Below are positions 42,072-48,799 of a stretch of 64,000 nt of DNA, piece by piece (within the stretch, counting starts at the first letter, position 1; each line of letters starts with the position of its first letter). The stretch comes from VAXT01 sp963794605. GTDB taxonomy: Bacteria > Actinomycetota > Thermoleophilia > Gaiellales > Gaiellaceae. The notes under the pieces were generated by a model. That model made no database searches. It was not told where the DNA came from and was given only the letters and a program-made list of their open reading frames with translations. The position numbers and the translations under genes are program-made. Location: positions 496,001 to 560,000 of the forward strand of contig CAWCEN010000004.1 of NCBI GenBank assembly GCA_963794605.1. The letters are read 5' to 3'.

Positions 42072-42236
42072 TCACGCCTGCGCCTTCTTGATCCGTGCGG
42101 CGAGTTGCGCCTTCGAGCCCGACGTCGATAGGCCGAGCCGCTTCGCCTCGGCTCTGAGCTCGGCGACCGTCGACGCGTTCAGTTCGAGCGGTGGGTCGTA
42201 AGCGCCTGCCTTCATGCGTTCGCGGTAGGCGCTCAT
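42072..42236 (-). CDS. SAP-like small DNA-binding peptide (element)
   Basis: 54 residues. The second half, LRAEAKRLGLSTSGSKAQLA followed by ARIKKAQA, follows the SAP/Rho-N helix-extended-helix pattern that binds nucleic acid. ATG overlaps the upstream stop by four bases. The following 145 bases to the HNH gene contain a short C/G-rich stretch and no clear ORF. Confidence 0.5.
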   Translation of the reverse strand: MSAYRERMKAGAYDPPLELNASTVAELRAEAKRLGLSTSGSKAQLAARIKKAQA

Positions 42237-42721
42237 CGCACGCCGAGTACGACGCCGCTGTTGGGCCGGAGGAGCAGCCCGTCGACGATCACCTTCGAAC
42301 GCTCGACGGGCCGGAGCGACCACACCTGAGCGCGCGACTCGACCGCCCGATGGCTCGCCGAGACGACGCTGACCTCGTCGACGATCGCGGACAGGACTCG
42401 TTCGCATCCGTTCGCGCTCGTTCGTGACAGCGTCACCGATGAGAACGAGGCCGGTGTGCCGCGCTTCACCCATGACGGCGGGTCGTCGAGGGTGCAGTAG
42501 GCGGCGATCCAGTCGCCGTCGACGTCGGCGAGCGTCGTGAGCTCACGGACGACACCGATGCGCCTGTCGGGGTTGTGGTCGATCACGACGGGTGGCGCGT
42601 CCCCGTGCAGCTTCAGGCTTCCGGCTTGGTAGAGGGTTCGGCCTTCGCGGCGAAGTGTCTCGTCGAGGACGAGCTCGCCCCGGTAGAGCGGAGCGATCTT
42701 GATGAGGGCGCTGCTGCTCAT
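42233..42721 (-). CDS. Candidate HK97-type prohead protease (element)
   Basis: 162 residues. The order VVIDHNPDRRIGVVRELTTL, then DGDWIAAYCTLDDPPSWV, then PASFSSVTLS and IVDEVSVVSASH resembles the S78 prohead protease family: a catalytic His in an (N/D)H(D/N)PxxxIG box, a Ser after a strand, and a late EVSLVS strand. The match is by eye and distant. If right, it would cleave scaffold or capsid subunits, yet no capsid gene is adjacent. Coupled to neighbours by four-base overlaps. Confidence 0.5.
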   Translation of the reverse strand: MSSSALIKIAPLYRGELVLDETLRREGRTLYQAGSLKLHGDAPPVVIDHNPDRRIGVVRELTTLADVDGDWIAAYCTLDDPPSWVKRGTPASFSSVTLSRTSANGCERVLSAIVDEVSVVSASHRAVESRAQVWSLRPVERSKVIVDGLLLRPNSGVVLGVR

Positions 42722-43146
42722 CCGAGCGTGACTGTCCAGGTGATCGCGAGCGTGTCTGACGCGCCTTTGTTGATTGCTATGAACGTCGCTCGTGCGAGCA
42801 TCGTGCCTGAGCTCGACGAGTTGAAGATGCCCGCCTCAGTGATCGCGCTGTTCGTTCCGTCGCCTGCCGCCCACGTCCCGACGTAGGTGACGACGTTCGT
42901 CGCGTCAGTCCGGCTGGTGAGGGCGTTGCGGTCGATCTCGGTGCCGAGCGTCGTGTCGCCTGCCGCGGGGGCTGTCGAGCCTGTCCCGACGGCCATGTGG
43001 CTCATCGCGGACCCGCCGGGGCTCGACGAGAGCTGGTCGGCGATGTGTGCTTTGCCGGTGTCGACGACGAGGTTGTCGACCTCTTCGAAGTGTTTGAGCT
43101 CGCCGACAGGCCCGAACAGCTCAATGAGGACGTGGCCGCGGATCAT
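42718..43146 (-). CDS. Phage virion/tail-like structural protein (element)
   Basis: 142 residues, beta-rich. HMAVGTGSTAPAAGDTTLGT with TEIDRNALTSRTDATN and ITEAGIFNSSSSGTMLARAT is the pattern of phage tail or virion proteins of the xxxGTGxTAPxxxDTxLxxE type. Preceded and followed by four-base overlaps. Suggests the element encodes or once encoded a particle component. Confidence 0.6.
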   Translation of the reverse strand: MIRGHVLIELFGPVGELKHFEEVDNLVVDTGKAHIADQLSSSPGGSAMSHMAVGTGSTAPAAGDTTLGTEIDRNALTSRTDATNVVTYVGTWAAGDGTNSAITEAGIFNSSSSGTMLARATFIAINKGASDTLAITWTVTLG

Positions 43147-43490
43147 CGGCTGCGGCGCTCTTCGAGCTCGGCCCTGGTCTTCGGCCCGCTCGCCGGGGTT
43201 TCGAGGAAGACGACGTCGCCGTCCGCGGCGATGAAGAAGGCCGCGAAGCTGTCGAACTTTTCTCCGTACTGCTCGCCGCGGGAGACAACGTAGAAGTCGC
43301 CGGTCGGGGTGTGCTCAAGGAGGCCGAGATGCGCGGCGATGAGCTCTTCGCGCGGCAGCTCCGATTTGCCGCTCTGCGTGGCGACGCGGAGGCGCTGCTC
43401 GCGGCGAAGGTCGTCGCGTGCGCGGCGTTCGGCGTCCTGGCCTCCTTCGATGATGTCCGCGTCGCTGAAGCCTCTGAGCCGCAGCTTCAT
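43143..43490 (-). CDS. Small protein, function unknown (element)
   Basis: 115 residues: a basic helical first half (DAERRARDDLRREQRLRVAT) and a second half with predicted beta strands (DFYVVSRGEQYGEKFDSFAA, ADGDVVFLETPAS). No family recognised. Overlaps the neighbouring genes by four bases at both ends. Confidence 0.5.
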   Translation of the reverse strand: MKLRLRGFSDADIIEGGQDAERRARDDLRREQRLRVATQSGKSELPREELIAAHLGLLEHTPTGDFYVVSRGEQYGEKFDSFAAFFIAADGDVVFLETPASGPKTRAELEERRSR

Positions 43491-43693
43491 CGTCTGGCCT
43501 CGGGTCGTGCCGGTCGTAGCAGCGCGTCGACGTCGCGGTCGCGGATCAGCAGCGGGCCGTGCCCGCTGGCTCCGATCCGATACGCCGGAAGGTCACCGCC
43601 GTCGACGTAGCGATAGACCGAGCTGCGACTGACCCGAAGGACAGCCGCAGCCTCGGAGACTCGCAGGAGCCGATGAGTCGCAGCACCACTCAC
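43487..43693 (-). CDS. Excisionase-family helix-turn-helix protein (element)
   Basis: 68 residues from GTG 43693. LLRVSEAAAVLRVSRSSVYR, then YVDGGDLPAYRIG and LLIRDRDVDALL is the standard excisionase/AlpA-like winged HTH (MerR superfamily). A long upstream open frame is not used; the GTG gives the family start. It may act as Xis or as a transcription regulator. First gene of the structural-like block. Confidence 0.75.
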   Translation of the reverse strand: MSGAATHRLLRVSEAAAVLRVSRSSVYRYVDGGDLPAYRIGASGHGPLLIRDRDVDALLRPARPEARR

Positions 43694-43826
43694 GGATAAG
43701 CAATCGTACCGCCGATGCTGGATGCGGAATGAGGCGCGCTTATAGTCGGCCACGGCGGGATAGGGGCCGTCGCTTCCCATTCGTCTGCCGCGCTGAGGAT
43801 CGCGGCGGTCCCGTCCGCCGCCCTGC

Positions 43827-44012
43827 TCAGCTTCCCGACTCGTCGAGCGCGGCGAGGGCGTCGACCGTCTCAGCGTTGAACGCGCTCGCGTTGAGCCGGT
43901 AGCGGCCCGCGGCGTCGACGAGCACGCGGCCCGTGCGCGTCTCCCAGACGAGCAGCTCACGGAGCTGCGCGGGCCGGGTGTGCGTGCTGTGGGCGAGCTC
44001 GTCGAGCGTCAG
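43827..44012 (-). CDS. Small winged-helix-like protein with possible CTG start (element)
   Basis: About 61 residues (LDELAHSTHTRPAQLRELLV, GRVLVDAAGRYRLNASAF), a predicted small winged helix. The only in-frame start near the conserved region is CTG at 44012, which overlaps the upstream stop as CTGA. The same junction type occurs at 38014-38017. The alternative is a long overlap with the upstream gene from a distant ATG. Function unknown. Confidence 0.45.
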   Translation of the reverse strand: MTLDELAHSTHTRPAQLRELLVWETRTGRVLVDAAGRYRLNASAFNAETVDALAALDESGS

Positions 44013-44437
44013 CCCGACGTGGCTAACCCCGGCGGCTCGCCGTCGTCTGCAGGCGGATCGACGTGCGTCTCGTGGCTTCGTGCACGCCCTCGTTCCCATT
44101 CCCGGTGGAGCTCGGCGCGGCACGGCTTGCACTGCGCTCGGCCTTTGGGGAACTCACCGGGGCGCTTCGACTTGCCGCAGCGTGAGCACGTCTTCCAGCC
44201 CGTCGACGCGCGCCGACGTCTGGATGCTTCGCCGCTGCGTTTCGTCGGCTCATGGGCGTTCTCAGGACCGCCAACGGCTATCCCTGTGGTGGGGGTGTGC
44301 CCGTTGAGTCGTTCGTCGACGATCGCGTCGACGCGGCGTTCGAGCTCTGCGTAGACGAGCTGCTCGATCGCGTCTCTTCGTTGGTCGAGGGCGTGGGCGA
44401 CAAGGGCTTCGATCGTCGCGTCCACGGTCACAGCCAC
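44009..44437 (-). CDS. Zinc-ribbon protein (element)
   Basis: 142 residues: an N-terminal helical half (AIEQLVYAELERRVDAIVDE) and a zinc ribbon CSRCGKSKRPGEFPKGRAQC followed by KPCRAELHRE. This CxxCGxxKxxxEF...CxxC pattern is frequent in small phage proteins next to HNH nucleases. First gene of the leftward operon; the 104 bases to the divergent HNH gene must hold promoters for both directions. Confidence 0.55.
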   Translation of the reverse strand: MAVTVDATIEALVAHALDQRRDAIEQLVYAELERRVDAIVDERLNGHTPTTGIAVGGPENAHEPTKRSGEASRRRRASTGWKTCSRCGKSKRPGEFPKGRAQCKPCRAELHREWERGRARSHETHVDPPADDGEPPGLATSG

Positions 44438-44541
44438 GCTCCGGAGTGTACGACGCGTGCGAGCTCACCCCGCTCGGCCCGTTTCAGCCGACCGCGGTCG
44501 TATCTTTCCGCGGTTCACGCGCGACAAGAAAGGACGGGACG

Positions 44542-45129
44542 ATGCCGAAGTTCAAGGGTCAGGCCGAGCTCGTGGCACAGGAGAGGAAGGCGTTCTACAC
44601 CGAGTGCTGGGAGCGCGACGAAGTCCCGGCGGACGAGGCGTGGAACCGCCACCTTCACCGCGCGGCCTACGACTTCCTCCGATGCGCGCACGAACTTCTT
44701 CACTACGCGCTCGATCCGGACTGGGAGCTCATGGACGCGCAGGACGAAGCCGCCGATCTCCTGATCGCGCGGCTCAACCGAAACGACTCGATCTTCCGAC
44801 TGAGCGGCTTGCCCGCCCTCCCGTGGAGCGAACTGCGAGACGACGAAGAAGTCATGCGGGCGTGGCACGAACGCGAAGAGGCGCTGCGGTCGATGCCGTA
44901 TCGCGACTACCTGCAGACGCCGGAATGGGCAGAGCGACGTCGCGGCGCGCTGCGACGCGCAGACCACGCGTGCCAGACCTGCGGCGCGGGCGGTCGGCTC
45001 CACGTCCATCACCGGACGTATGAGCGGCGCGGCGAAGAGCCACCCGACGACCTGATCGTCTTGTGTGAGGACTGCCATCTCGCCGTCCACACGGGCGGCG
45101 GGAGCCACCGACCGCGGGACCTAGCCTAA
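44542..45129 (+). CDS. HNH endonuclease (element)
   Basis: 195 residues from ATG 44542, preceded by AAAGGACGGGA. The N-terminal helical part (ECWERDEVPADEAWNRHLHR) is followed by a C-terminal HNH nuclease: CQTCGAGGRLHVHHRTYERR, then DDLIVLCEDCHLAVH. The paired Cys ligands, HH and late CxxCH are all present, so the site looks intact. Transcribed rightward toward attR, opposite to the main operon. A DNA-cutting or packaging role is likely. Confidence 0.85.
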   Translation: MPKFKGQAELVAQERKAFYTECWERDEVPADEAWNRHLHRAAYDFLRCAHELLHYALDPDWELMDAQDEAADLLIARLNRNDSIFRLSGLPALPWSELRDDEEVMRAWHEREEALRSMPYRDYLQTPEWAERRRGALRRADHACQTCGAGGRLHVHHRTYERRGEEPPDDLIVLCEDCHLAVHTGGGSHRPRDLA

Positions 45130-45215
45130 ACTCGACTCGCCGCCCGCCCCGGCCCCGAGGGAGGACAGGAGCTTCGACCTCGCAGGGCCACCCATACGCG
45201 ATCTTCCAGCAAGCG

Positions 45216-45521
45216 ATGGCCCGCGGGAACGTGCTCTCGGCGCTGGCCGCGGCCAAAGACCTTCCGCAACTGAGCCTCGCCGACTCGTTGGAGCTCACGG
45301 TGCTCGTCGCGCGCAAAGACCCGCGCCGCCATCCGCGGGTCGCTGCACGCTGGCTTCTGCGCCTGCTCGAAGAGCATCCGGACGCGACGATCGAGGAAGC
45401 TGCCCTAGCCGCCGCGTGCCTGGTCGCGTTGACGGGCGGCGCGTATGTGGAGGCGCGGGCGACGTTGCGGGCCATGGCCGAAACAGCGTCTAGTCGGCGG
45501 CGAGCTGGCGGCGTAGCGTGA
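45216..45521 (+). CDS. Small helical protein, function unknown (element)
   Basis: 101 residues (MARGNVLSALAAAKDLPQLS), fully helical. DSLELTVLVARKDPRRHPRV and ARWLLRLLEEHPDATIEEAA suggest an all-alpha repeat fold. The upstream in-frame sequence (TSQGHPYAIFQQA) also looks coding, so an upstream non-ATG start or a frameshift is possible. Similar all-helical genes often sit near the ends of actinobacterial elements; no function is assigned. Confidence 0.55.
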   Translation: MARGNVLSALAAAKDLPQLSLADSLELTVLVARKDPRRHPRVAARWLLRLLEEHPDATIEEAALAAACLVALTGGAYVEARATLRAMAETASSRRRAGGVA

Positions 45522-45754
45522 AGCGGTCCGTTCGAGCGGCTCAATGGGGGCGGATGGGGAAGGGCTGCAGCCTTCGACCCGCCGCCCCCAAGTAAGCGGG
45601 AGGTCCTGAAGCCCCCGAAACGGCCGAGGTCAGCATTTTGGTCAGCATTAGGCCCCGTAACCGGGGGGTAACGTCGCATAACGCACAATCGCGCTTTCCG
45701 CGTAACCATGCTGAATCCGCGCGTGTCGTGACGTGTCGTGACGCTACAAAGTCT
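45522..45754. other. Non-coding right end of the integrated element
   Basis: No convincing ORF. Holds the right arm-type repeat (45626-45652), a GTAACGG/GGGTAACG stretch and a tandem cgtgtcgtga repeat at about 45722-45742 just before attR. Consistent with protein-binding sites for integration/excision. Confidence 0.5.
45626..45652. repeat. Candidate integrase arm-type site, right
   Basis: Matches 36250-36276 at 25 of 27 positions, in the same orientation, about 100 bases from attR. Confidence 0.55.
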
Positions 45755-45799
45755 GCTTCACACGCGGGAGGTCCCTGGTTCGATCCCAGGCGCGCCCAT
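45755..45799. other. attR: right 45-bp attachment repeat
   Basis: Exact copy of 36147-36191 (tRNA-Val 3' half). Not a functional tRNA, since the 5' half is absent. Confidence 0.95.
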
Positions 45800-45825
45800 T
45801 TTTCGCGCGCTGAGCGCGCGAAAAA
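45799..45825. terminator. Original tRNA-Val terminator, separated by the element
   Basis: 12-bp perfect inverted repeat tttttcgcgcgc/gcgcgcgaaaaa with a TGA loop directly after attR. It would have terminated tRNA-Val before integration. Confidence 0.75.
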
Positions 45826-45891
45826 TGCGAGCCCGCGCAGCGGGCGAGCCTTTTGGCACCGGCTCTTGTGCGCCATGGGCTACCCTCCATG

Positions 45892-46169
45892 GGCCTGGTC
45901 GCGCTAGGCGGGGAGCTAGCGGTTCCCTGAACCCGCAATCCGCTTCAGCGGGGCCGAATTCCCTCTCGAGGGGGCATCGTTCGAGATACGGGCCTGCGTC
46001 GTGAGCGTCGACGGCCAGGTTCCGCGCACTGGAAGCCTGCGAACCGCGTCAGATCCGGGAGGAAGCAGCGCTAAGCAATCCCTTCCAGGTGCCGCGGGTC
46101 GGCCTGGCCCGAGCAATCGAAGCAACGCACCGGCTCGGTCGAGCTTTCGGAAGAGGGTGCGTGACCGGG
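45892..46169 (+). ncRNA. ffs: Large-type bacterial SRP RNA (with Alu domain)
   Basis: About 278 nt. The Alu part (GCTAGGCGGGGAGCTAGCGG, then TTCCCTGAACCCGCAATCCG and AGCGGGGCCGAATTCCC) closely follows the Bacillus subtilis scRNA pattern. The S domain has the Ffh-binding region AGATCCGGGAGGAAGCAGC near 46050-46070. The 5' and 3' ends pair (GGTC/GACC). Ends are estimated from this pairing. It lies 30 bases before dnaX, a frequent arrangement. Confidence 0.88.
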
Positions 46170-46199
46170 CATATCTGATTCAATCGCCACAGGCCGTTT

Positions 46200-47789
46200 T
46201 TGACCGCGCTCTACCGCAAATATCGTCCGCAAGGGTTCGACGACGTGGTCGGCCAGGAGCCGGTCGTCCGCACCTTGAGGAACGCGGTCTCGGCCGGCAA
46301 CGTCCGCCAGGCGTACCTCTTCGCCGGACCCCGCGGGACCGGCAAGACCTCGCTCGCGCGCATCCTCGCGAAGGCGCTCAACTGCGCCCACGGGCCGACG
46401 CCGGACCCAGACGGGACTTGCCACGCGTGCGTCGCGATCGCGGCCGGAACCTCACTTGACGTCGTCGAGATGGACGCCGCCTCGCAGCGCGGGATCGACG
46501 ATATCCGCGAGATCCGCGAGCGCGTGGTCCTGCAACCGGTCGAGGGCCGCTACAAGGTCTACATCCTCGATGAAGCGCACCAGCTCACGGATGCCGCCTT
46601 CAACGCGCTGCTGAAGCTCATCGAGGAGCCTCCGCCCCACCTCGTCTTCGTTTTCTGCACGACCGAGCTGCAGAAGATGCTGTCCACGGTTCGATCGCGC
46701 TGCCAGACGTTCGTCCTCGCGCGCCCACGCCTGCCGGAGATCGTCCGCTACCTGAAGCAGGTCGCAGACGGCGAGCAGATCGAGGCGCCCGAGGCCGCGC
46801 TCGCGCTCATCGCCCGCTCGGCGCGCGGGAGCTTCCGCGACGCGGTCTCGACGCTCGACCAGCTATCCGCGGCGACCGAGGGCAAGGTCACCGTGCAGGC
46901 GGTGCTTCAACTCCTCGGCGCGGTCGAGGAGGAGGCGCTGTTCCGGATCTGCGACTTCGTCGTCGACCGCGACACCGCAGGGGCGCTGACCTTCCTCGAG
47001 GAGCTGGCCGAGCAGGGACAGGATCTCGGCCGCCTCGTCACCGATCTGCTCGAGCACCTCCGGCACGTCCTGCTCGTCCAGAACATGGGCGAGGTGCCCG
47101 ACTCGCTGCCCCTCACCGACGAGACCCGCGAGCGGTTGCGCGCGCAGTCGAACCAGCTAGGCGAGGCGACGGTGATTCGGCTCTGCGACCTGCTGGCTGT
47201 GGCCGTCGACGACATGCGCCAGGGCGGAGACCCGCGGCTTCCGCTCGAGCTCGCGCTCGTCAAGGTCACGCGGCCGGCGGCGGACATGGAGCGCGAGTCG
47301 ATCGCGTACCGCCTAGAGCAGCTCGAGTCACGTGGCCCGTCGAGCCACGTCCCAGTGCCTGGCACTGGGACAGGTCCTGTTCCAACAGCAGAGCCTCAGC
47401 CTGACCCGGAGAGCGGGCCGCCGTCGGTCGAGCTTTCGCAGCTACAGGAGGCCTGGCAGCGAACGATCCTGCCGGCCGTCGAGCAGAAGTCGATCCCGAC
47501 CGCTTCGATGCTCCGCGAGGCGCACCCGTCCCAGCTCGACGAGGACCGGCTCACAGTCGAGTTCCCGGCGGCGGCGGCGTTCCACCGCCAGCTCGCGGAG
47601 GAGCCGAAGAACGCGACGCTGCTCGCGGAGGCGCTCTACGAGGTGACCGGCCGCAAGCTCGCGCTCGACTTCGCGGTCGGCGAGAACGGCGATGACGAGC
47701 CCACCGAGGACGAGGAGCCGGCCGGCGAGGACCAGATCATCCAGCTCATGAAAGACCAGCTAGACGCCCAGGAGGTAGAAGAGCCGTAA
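46200..47789 (+). CDS. dnaX: DNA polymerase III subunit gamma/tau
   Basis: 529 residues from TTG 46200 (MTALYRKYRPQGFDDVVGQE), the canonical DnaX start. Walker A GPRGTGKT is at 43-50. The zinc module between residues ~62 and 77 retains CAHGPTP and CHAC. Walker B is YILDEAHQLTDAAFNALLK, and the SRC arginine finger region is STVRSRCQTF. Clamp-loader ATPase of the replisome. A linker of about residues 380-405 is partly encoded by a double palindrome (47351-47380). The C-terminal tau-like part is acidic. Genes ybaB and recR follow, the usual dnaX-ybaB-recR order. Confidence 0.95.
   Translation: MTALYRKYRPQGFDDVVGQEPVVRTLRNAVSAGNVRQAYLFAGPRGTGKTSLARILAKALNCAHGPTPDPDGTCHACVAIAAGTSLDVVEMDAASQRGIDDIREIRERVVLQPVEGRYKVYILDEAHQLTDAAFNALLKLIEEPPPHLVFVFCTTELQKMLSTVRSRCQTFVLARPRLPEIVRYLKQVADGEQIEAPEAALALIARSARGSFRDAVSTLDQLSAATEGKVTVQAVLQLLGAVEEEALFRICDFVVDRDTAGALTFLEELAEQGQDLGRLVTDLLEHLRHVLLVQNMGEVPDSLPLTDETRERLRAQSNQLGEATVIRLCDLLAVAVDDMRQGGDPRLPLELALVKVTRPAADMERESIAYRLEQLESRGPSSHVPVPGTGTGPVPTAEPQPDPESGPPSVELSQLQEAWQRTILPAVEQKSIPTASMLREAHPSQLDEDRLTVEFPAAAAFHRQLAEEPKNATLLAEALYEVTGRKLALDFAVGENGDDEPTEDEEPAGEDQIIQLMKDQLDAQEVEEP
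47351..47380. repeat. REP-like double palindrome inside dnaX
   Basis: CCCAGTGCCTGGCACTGGG (9-bp arms, one-base loop) is followed directly by ACAGGTCCTGT. It is read in frame as VPVPGTGTGPVP in the low-complexity linker of DnaX. It resembles a mobile palindromic unit that inserted at a tolerant site. Confidence 0.7.
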
Positions 47790-47896
47790 ATTTGCGCGCC
47801 CGCATCTGGAATTCGGCCTTCAGCGACACCGTGAACATCCCGTTCGCATGATCGTGGCCTGCTGAGCTACCGGCGGCTCTCCCGTAACCTAGGGAC

Positions 47897-48223
47897 ATGT
47901 CCATGGACATGAACAAGATGATGCAGCAGGTCCAGCAGCTTCAGGCGCAGATGGCGCAAGCACAGGAGGAGCTCAAGAACGAGATCGTCGAGGCCTCGGC
48001 GGGCGGCGGGATGGTCACCGTCAAGGCGACCGGCGACCTCCAGATCACCGAGATCAAGATCGCACCCGAGGCGATCGACCCGGACGACCCGGAGCTGCTC
48101 TCGGACATGGTCCTGGCCGCGGTCAACGAGGCGCTGCGCTCAGCCCAGGCGCTCGCCCAGTCGAAGCTCGGCGGCATGGCCGGCCTCGGCGACCTCGGCG
48201 GGATGGGCCTGCCCGGCCTCTAG
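47897..48223 (+). CDS. ybaB: YbaB/EbfC family nucleoid-associated protein
   Basis: 108 residues. MDMNKMMQQVQQLQAQMAQA (amphipathic helix), ASAGGGMVTVKATGDLQITE and LSDMVLAAVNEALRSAQALA are the family hallmarks. Forms a dimer that binds DNA without strong sequence preference; role in recombination or fork repair suspected from linkage to dnaX and recR. Gly/Met-rich tail is normal. Confidence 0.93.
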   Translation: MSMDMNKMMQQVQQLQAQMAQAQEELKNEIVEASAGGGMVTVKATGDLQITEIKIAPEAIDPDDPELLSDMVLAAVNEALRSAQALAQSKLGGMAGLGDLGGMGLPGL

Positions 48224-48684
48224 GAGCTCTGGAGCCGCTCTTCCCACTCGCGGCGCAGCGCCTCGCGCTCTCCGCGGCCGGCCCGTTCGAGGACGTCCCG
48301 AACGCGGGCAATCAGCTCGTCCGGGTCGAACGGCTTCGTCACGTATCCGAGCGCGCCGACCTCATGGCTGCGCACCTCGTCGGACCGATCCGAACGCGCG
48401 CTCAGGAACAGGATCGGGATCTCACGCGTCTCCGGCGCAGCTCCGAGCTGCTCGGCGACGCTCCACCCGTCGATGCCTGGGAGCATGACGTCGAGCAGGA
48501 TCAGGTCCGGCTGTTCGGTGCGGGCGAGCTCGAGCGCGGTCTCCCCGTCCGACGCCTCGAGCGTCTGGAAGCCGACGGCGTCGAGGTTGAGCTGGCAGAC
48601 GAGCCTGATCGAGCTCTCGTCGTCGACGATCAGGATCCGGGCCTCCGCAATCGCCCGCGATTCCGCCTCCTCGGGGCGACTCAA
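48220..48684 (-). CDS. Stand-alone response regulator receiver protein
   Basis: About 154 residues from TTG 48684. Receiver domain: ARILIVDDESSIRLVCQLNL (acidic pair), phospho-Asp in DLILLDVMLPGIDG, Thr/Ser near ILFLSARS, Lys in VTKPFDPDELIARV. The ~30-residue tail (RGEREALRREWEERLQ) is too short for an output domain. It may pass phosphate to a partner or act as a single-domain switch. No histidine kinase is nearby. It lies antiparallel between ybaB and recR, overlapping the ybaB stop by four bases. Confidence 0.85.
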   Translation of the reverse strand: MSRPEEAESRAIAEARILIVDDESSIRLVCQLNLDAVGFQTLEASDGETALELARTEQPDLILLDVMLPGIDGWSVAEQLGAAPETREIPILFLSARSDRSDEVRSHEVGALGYVTKPFDPDELIARVRDVLERAGRGEREALRREWEERLQSS

Positions 48685-48799
48685 GCGCGCACGAGGACGA
48701 GGTTCTGCAAGAAGACAGCGGGGCTCACGGAACAGACAGTACAGCCCGCATTGTCCCTGACCGAGCGAGTAATCCGACTCGTAAAGGCACAATTCGGAC

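Larger units (their letters stand above)
36192..45754. mobile_element. Integrative element of ~9.6 kb in tRNA-Val (phage-satellite-like or reduced prophage)
   Basis: Bounded by exact 45-bp repeats of the tRNA-Val 3' end. Contents from left: a small ORF, tyrosine integrase, HTH protein, DUF2695 protein, a Cys-rich protein, a P-loop ATPase, several small ORFs, HNH endonuclease, SAP-like peptide, prohead-protease-like, virion-like protein, HTH, zinc-ribbon protein, then an HNH gene and a small gene on the plus strand. Most minus-strand genes overlap by four bases. No terminase, portal, major capsid, tail tape or lysis gene is recognisable. Mobility genes look intact. Confidence 0.85.

Noticed and set aside
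43487..43960. A 157-residue protein reading through the excisionase-like gene
   Set aside because: The first half is low-complexity Arg/Ser sequence without protein-like features. The conserved HTH begins at a GTG at 43693 with the family N-terminus.
45755..45799. Second tRNA-Val gene
   Set aside because: Only the 3' half is present; the upstream sequence cannot form the acceptor or D arm. It is the right attachment repeat.
46013..46109. Small (4.5S-type) SRP RNA only
   Set aside because: The S-domain is real, but upstream sequence from 45892 matches the Alu domain of Bacillus-type large SRP RNA and pairs with the 3' end, so the larger RNA is the better call.
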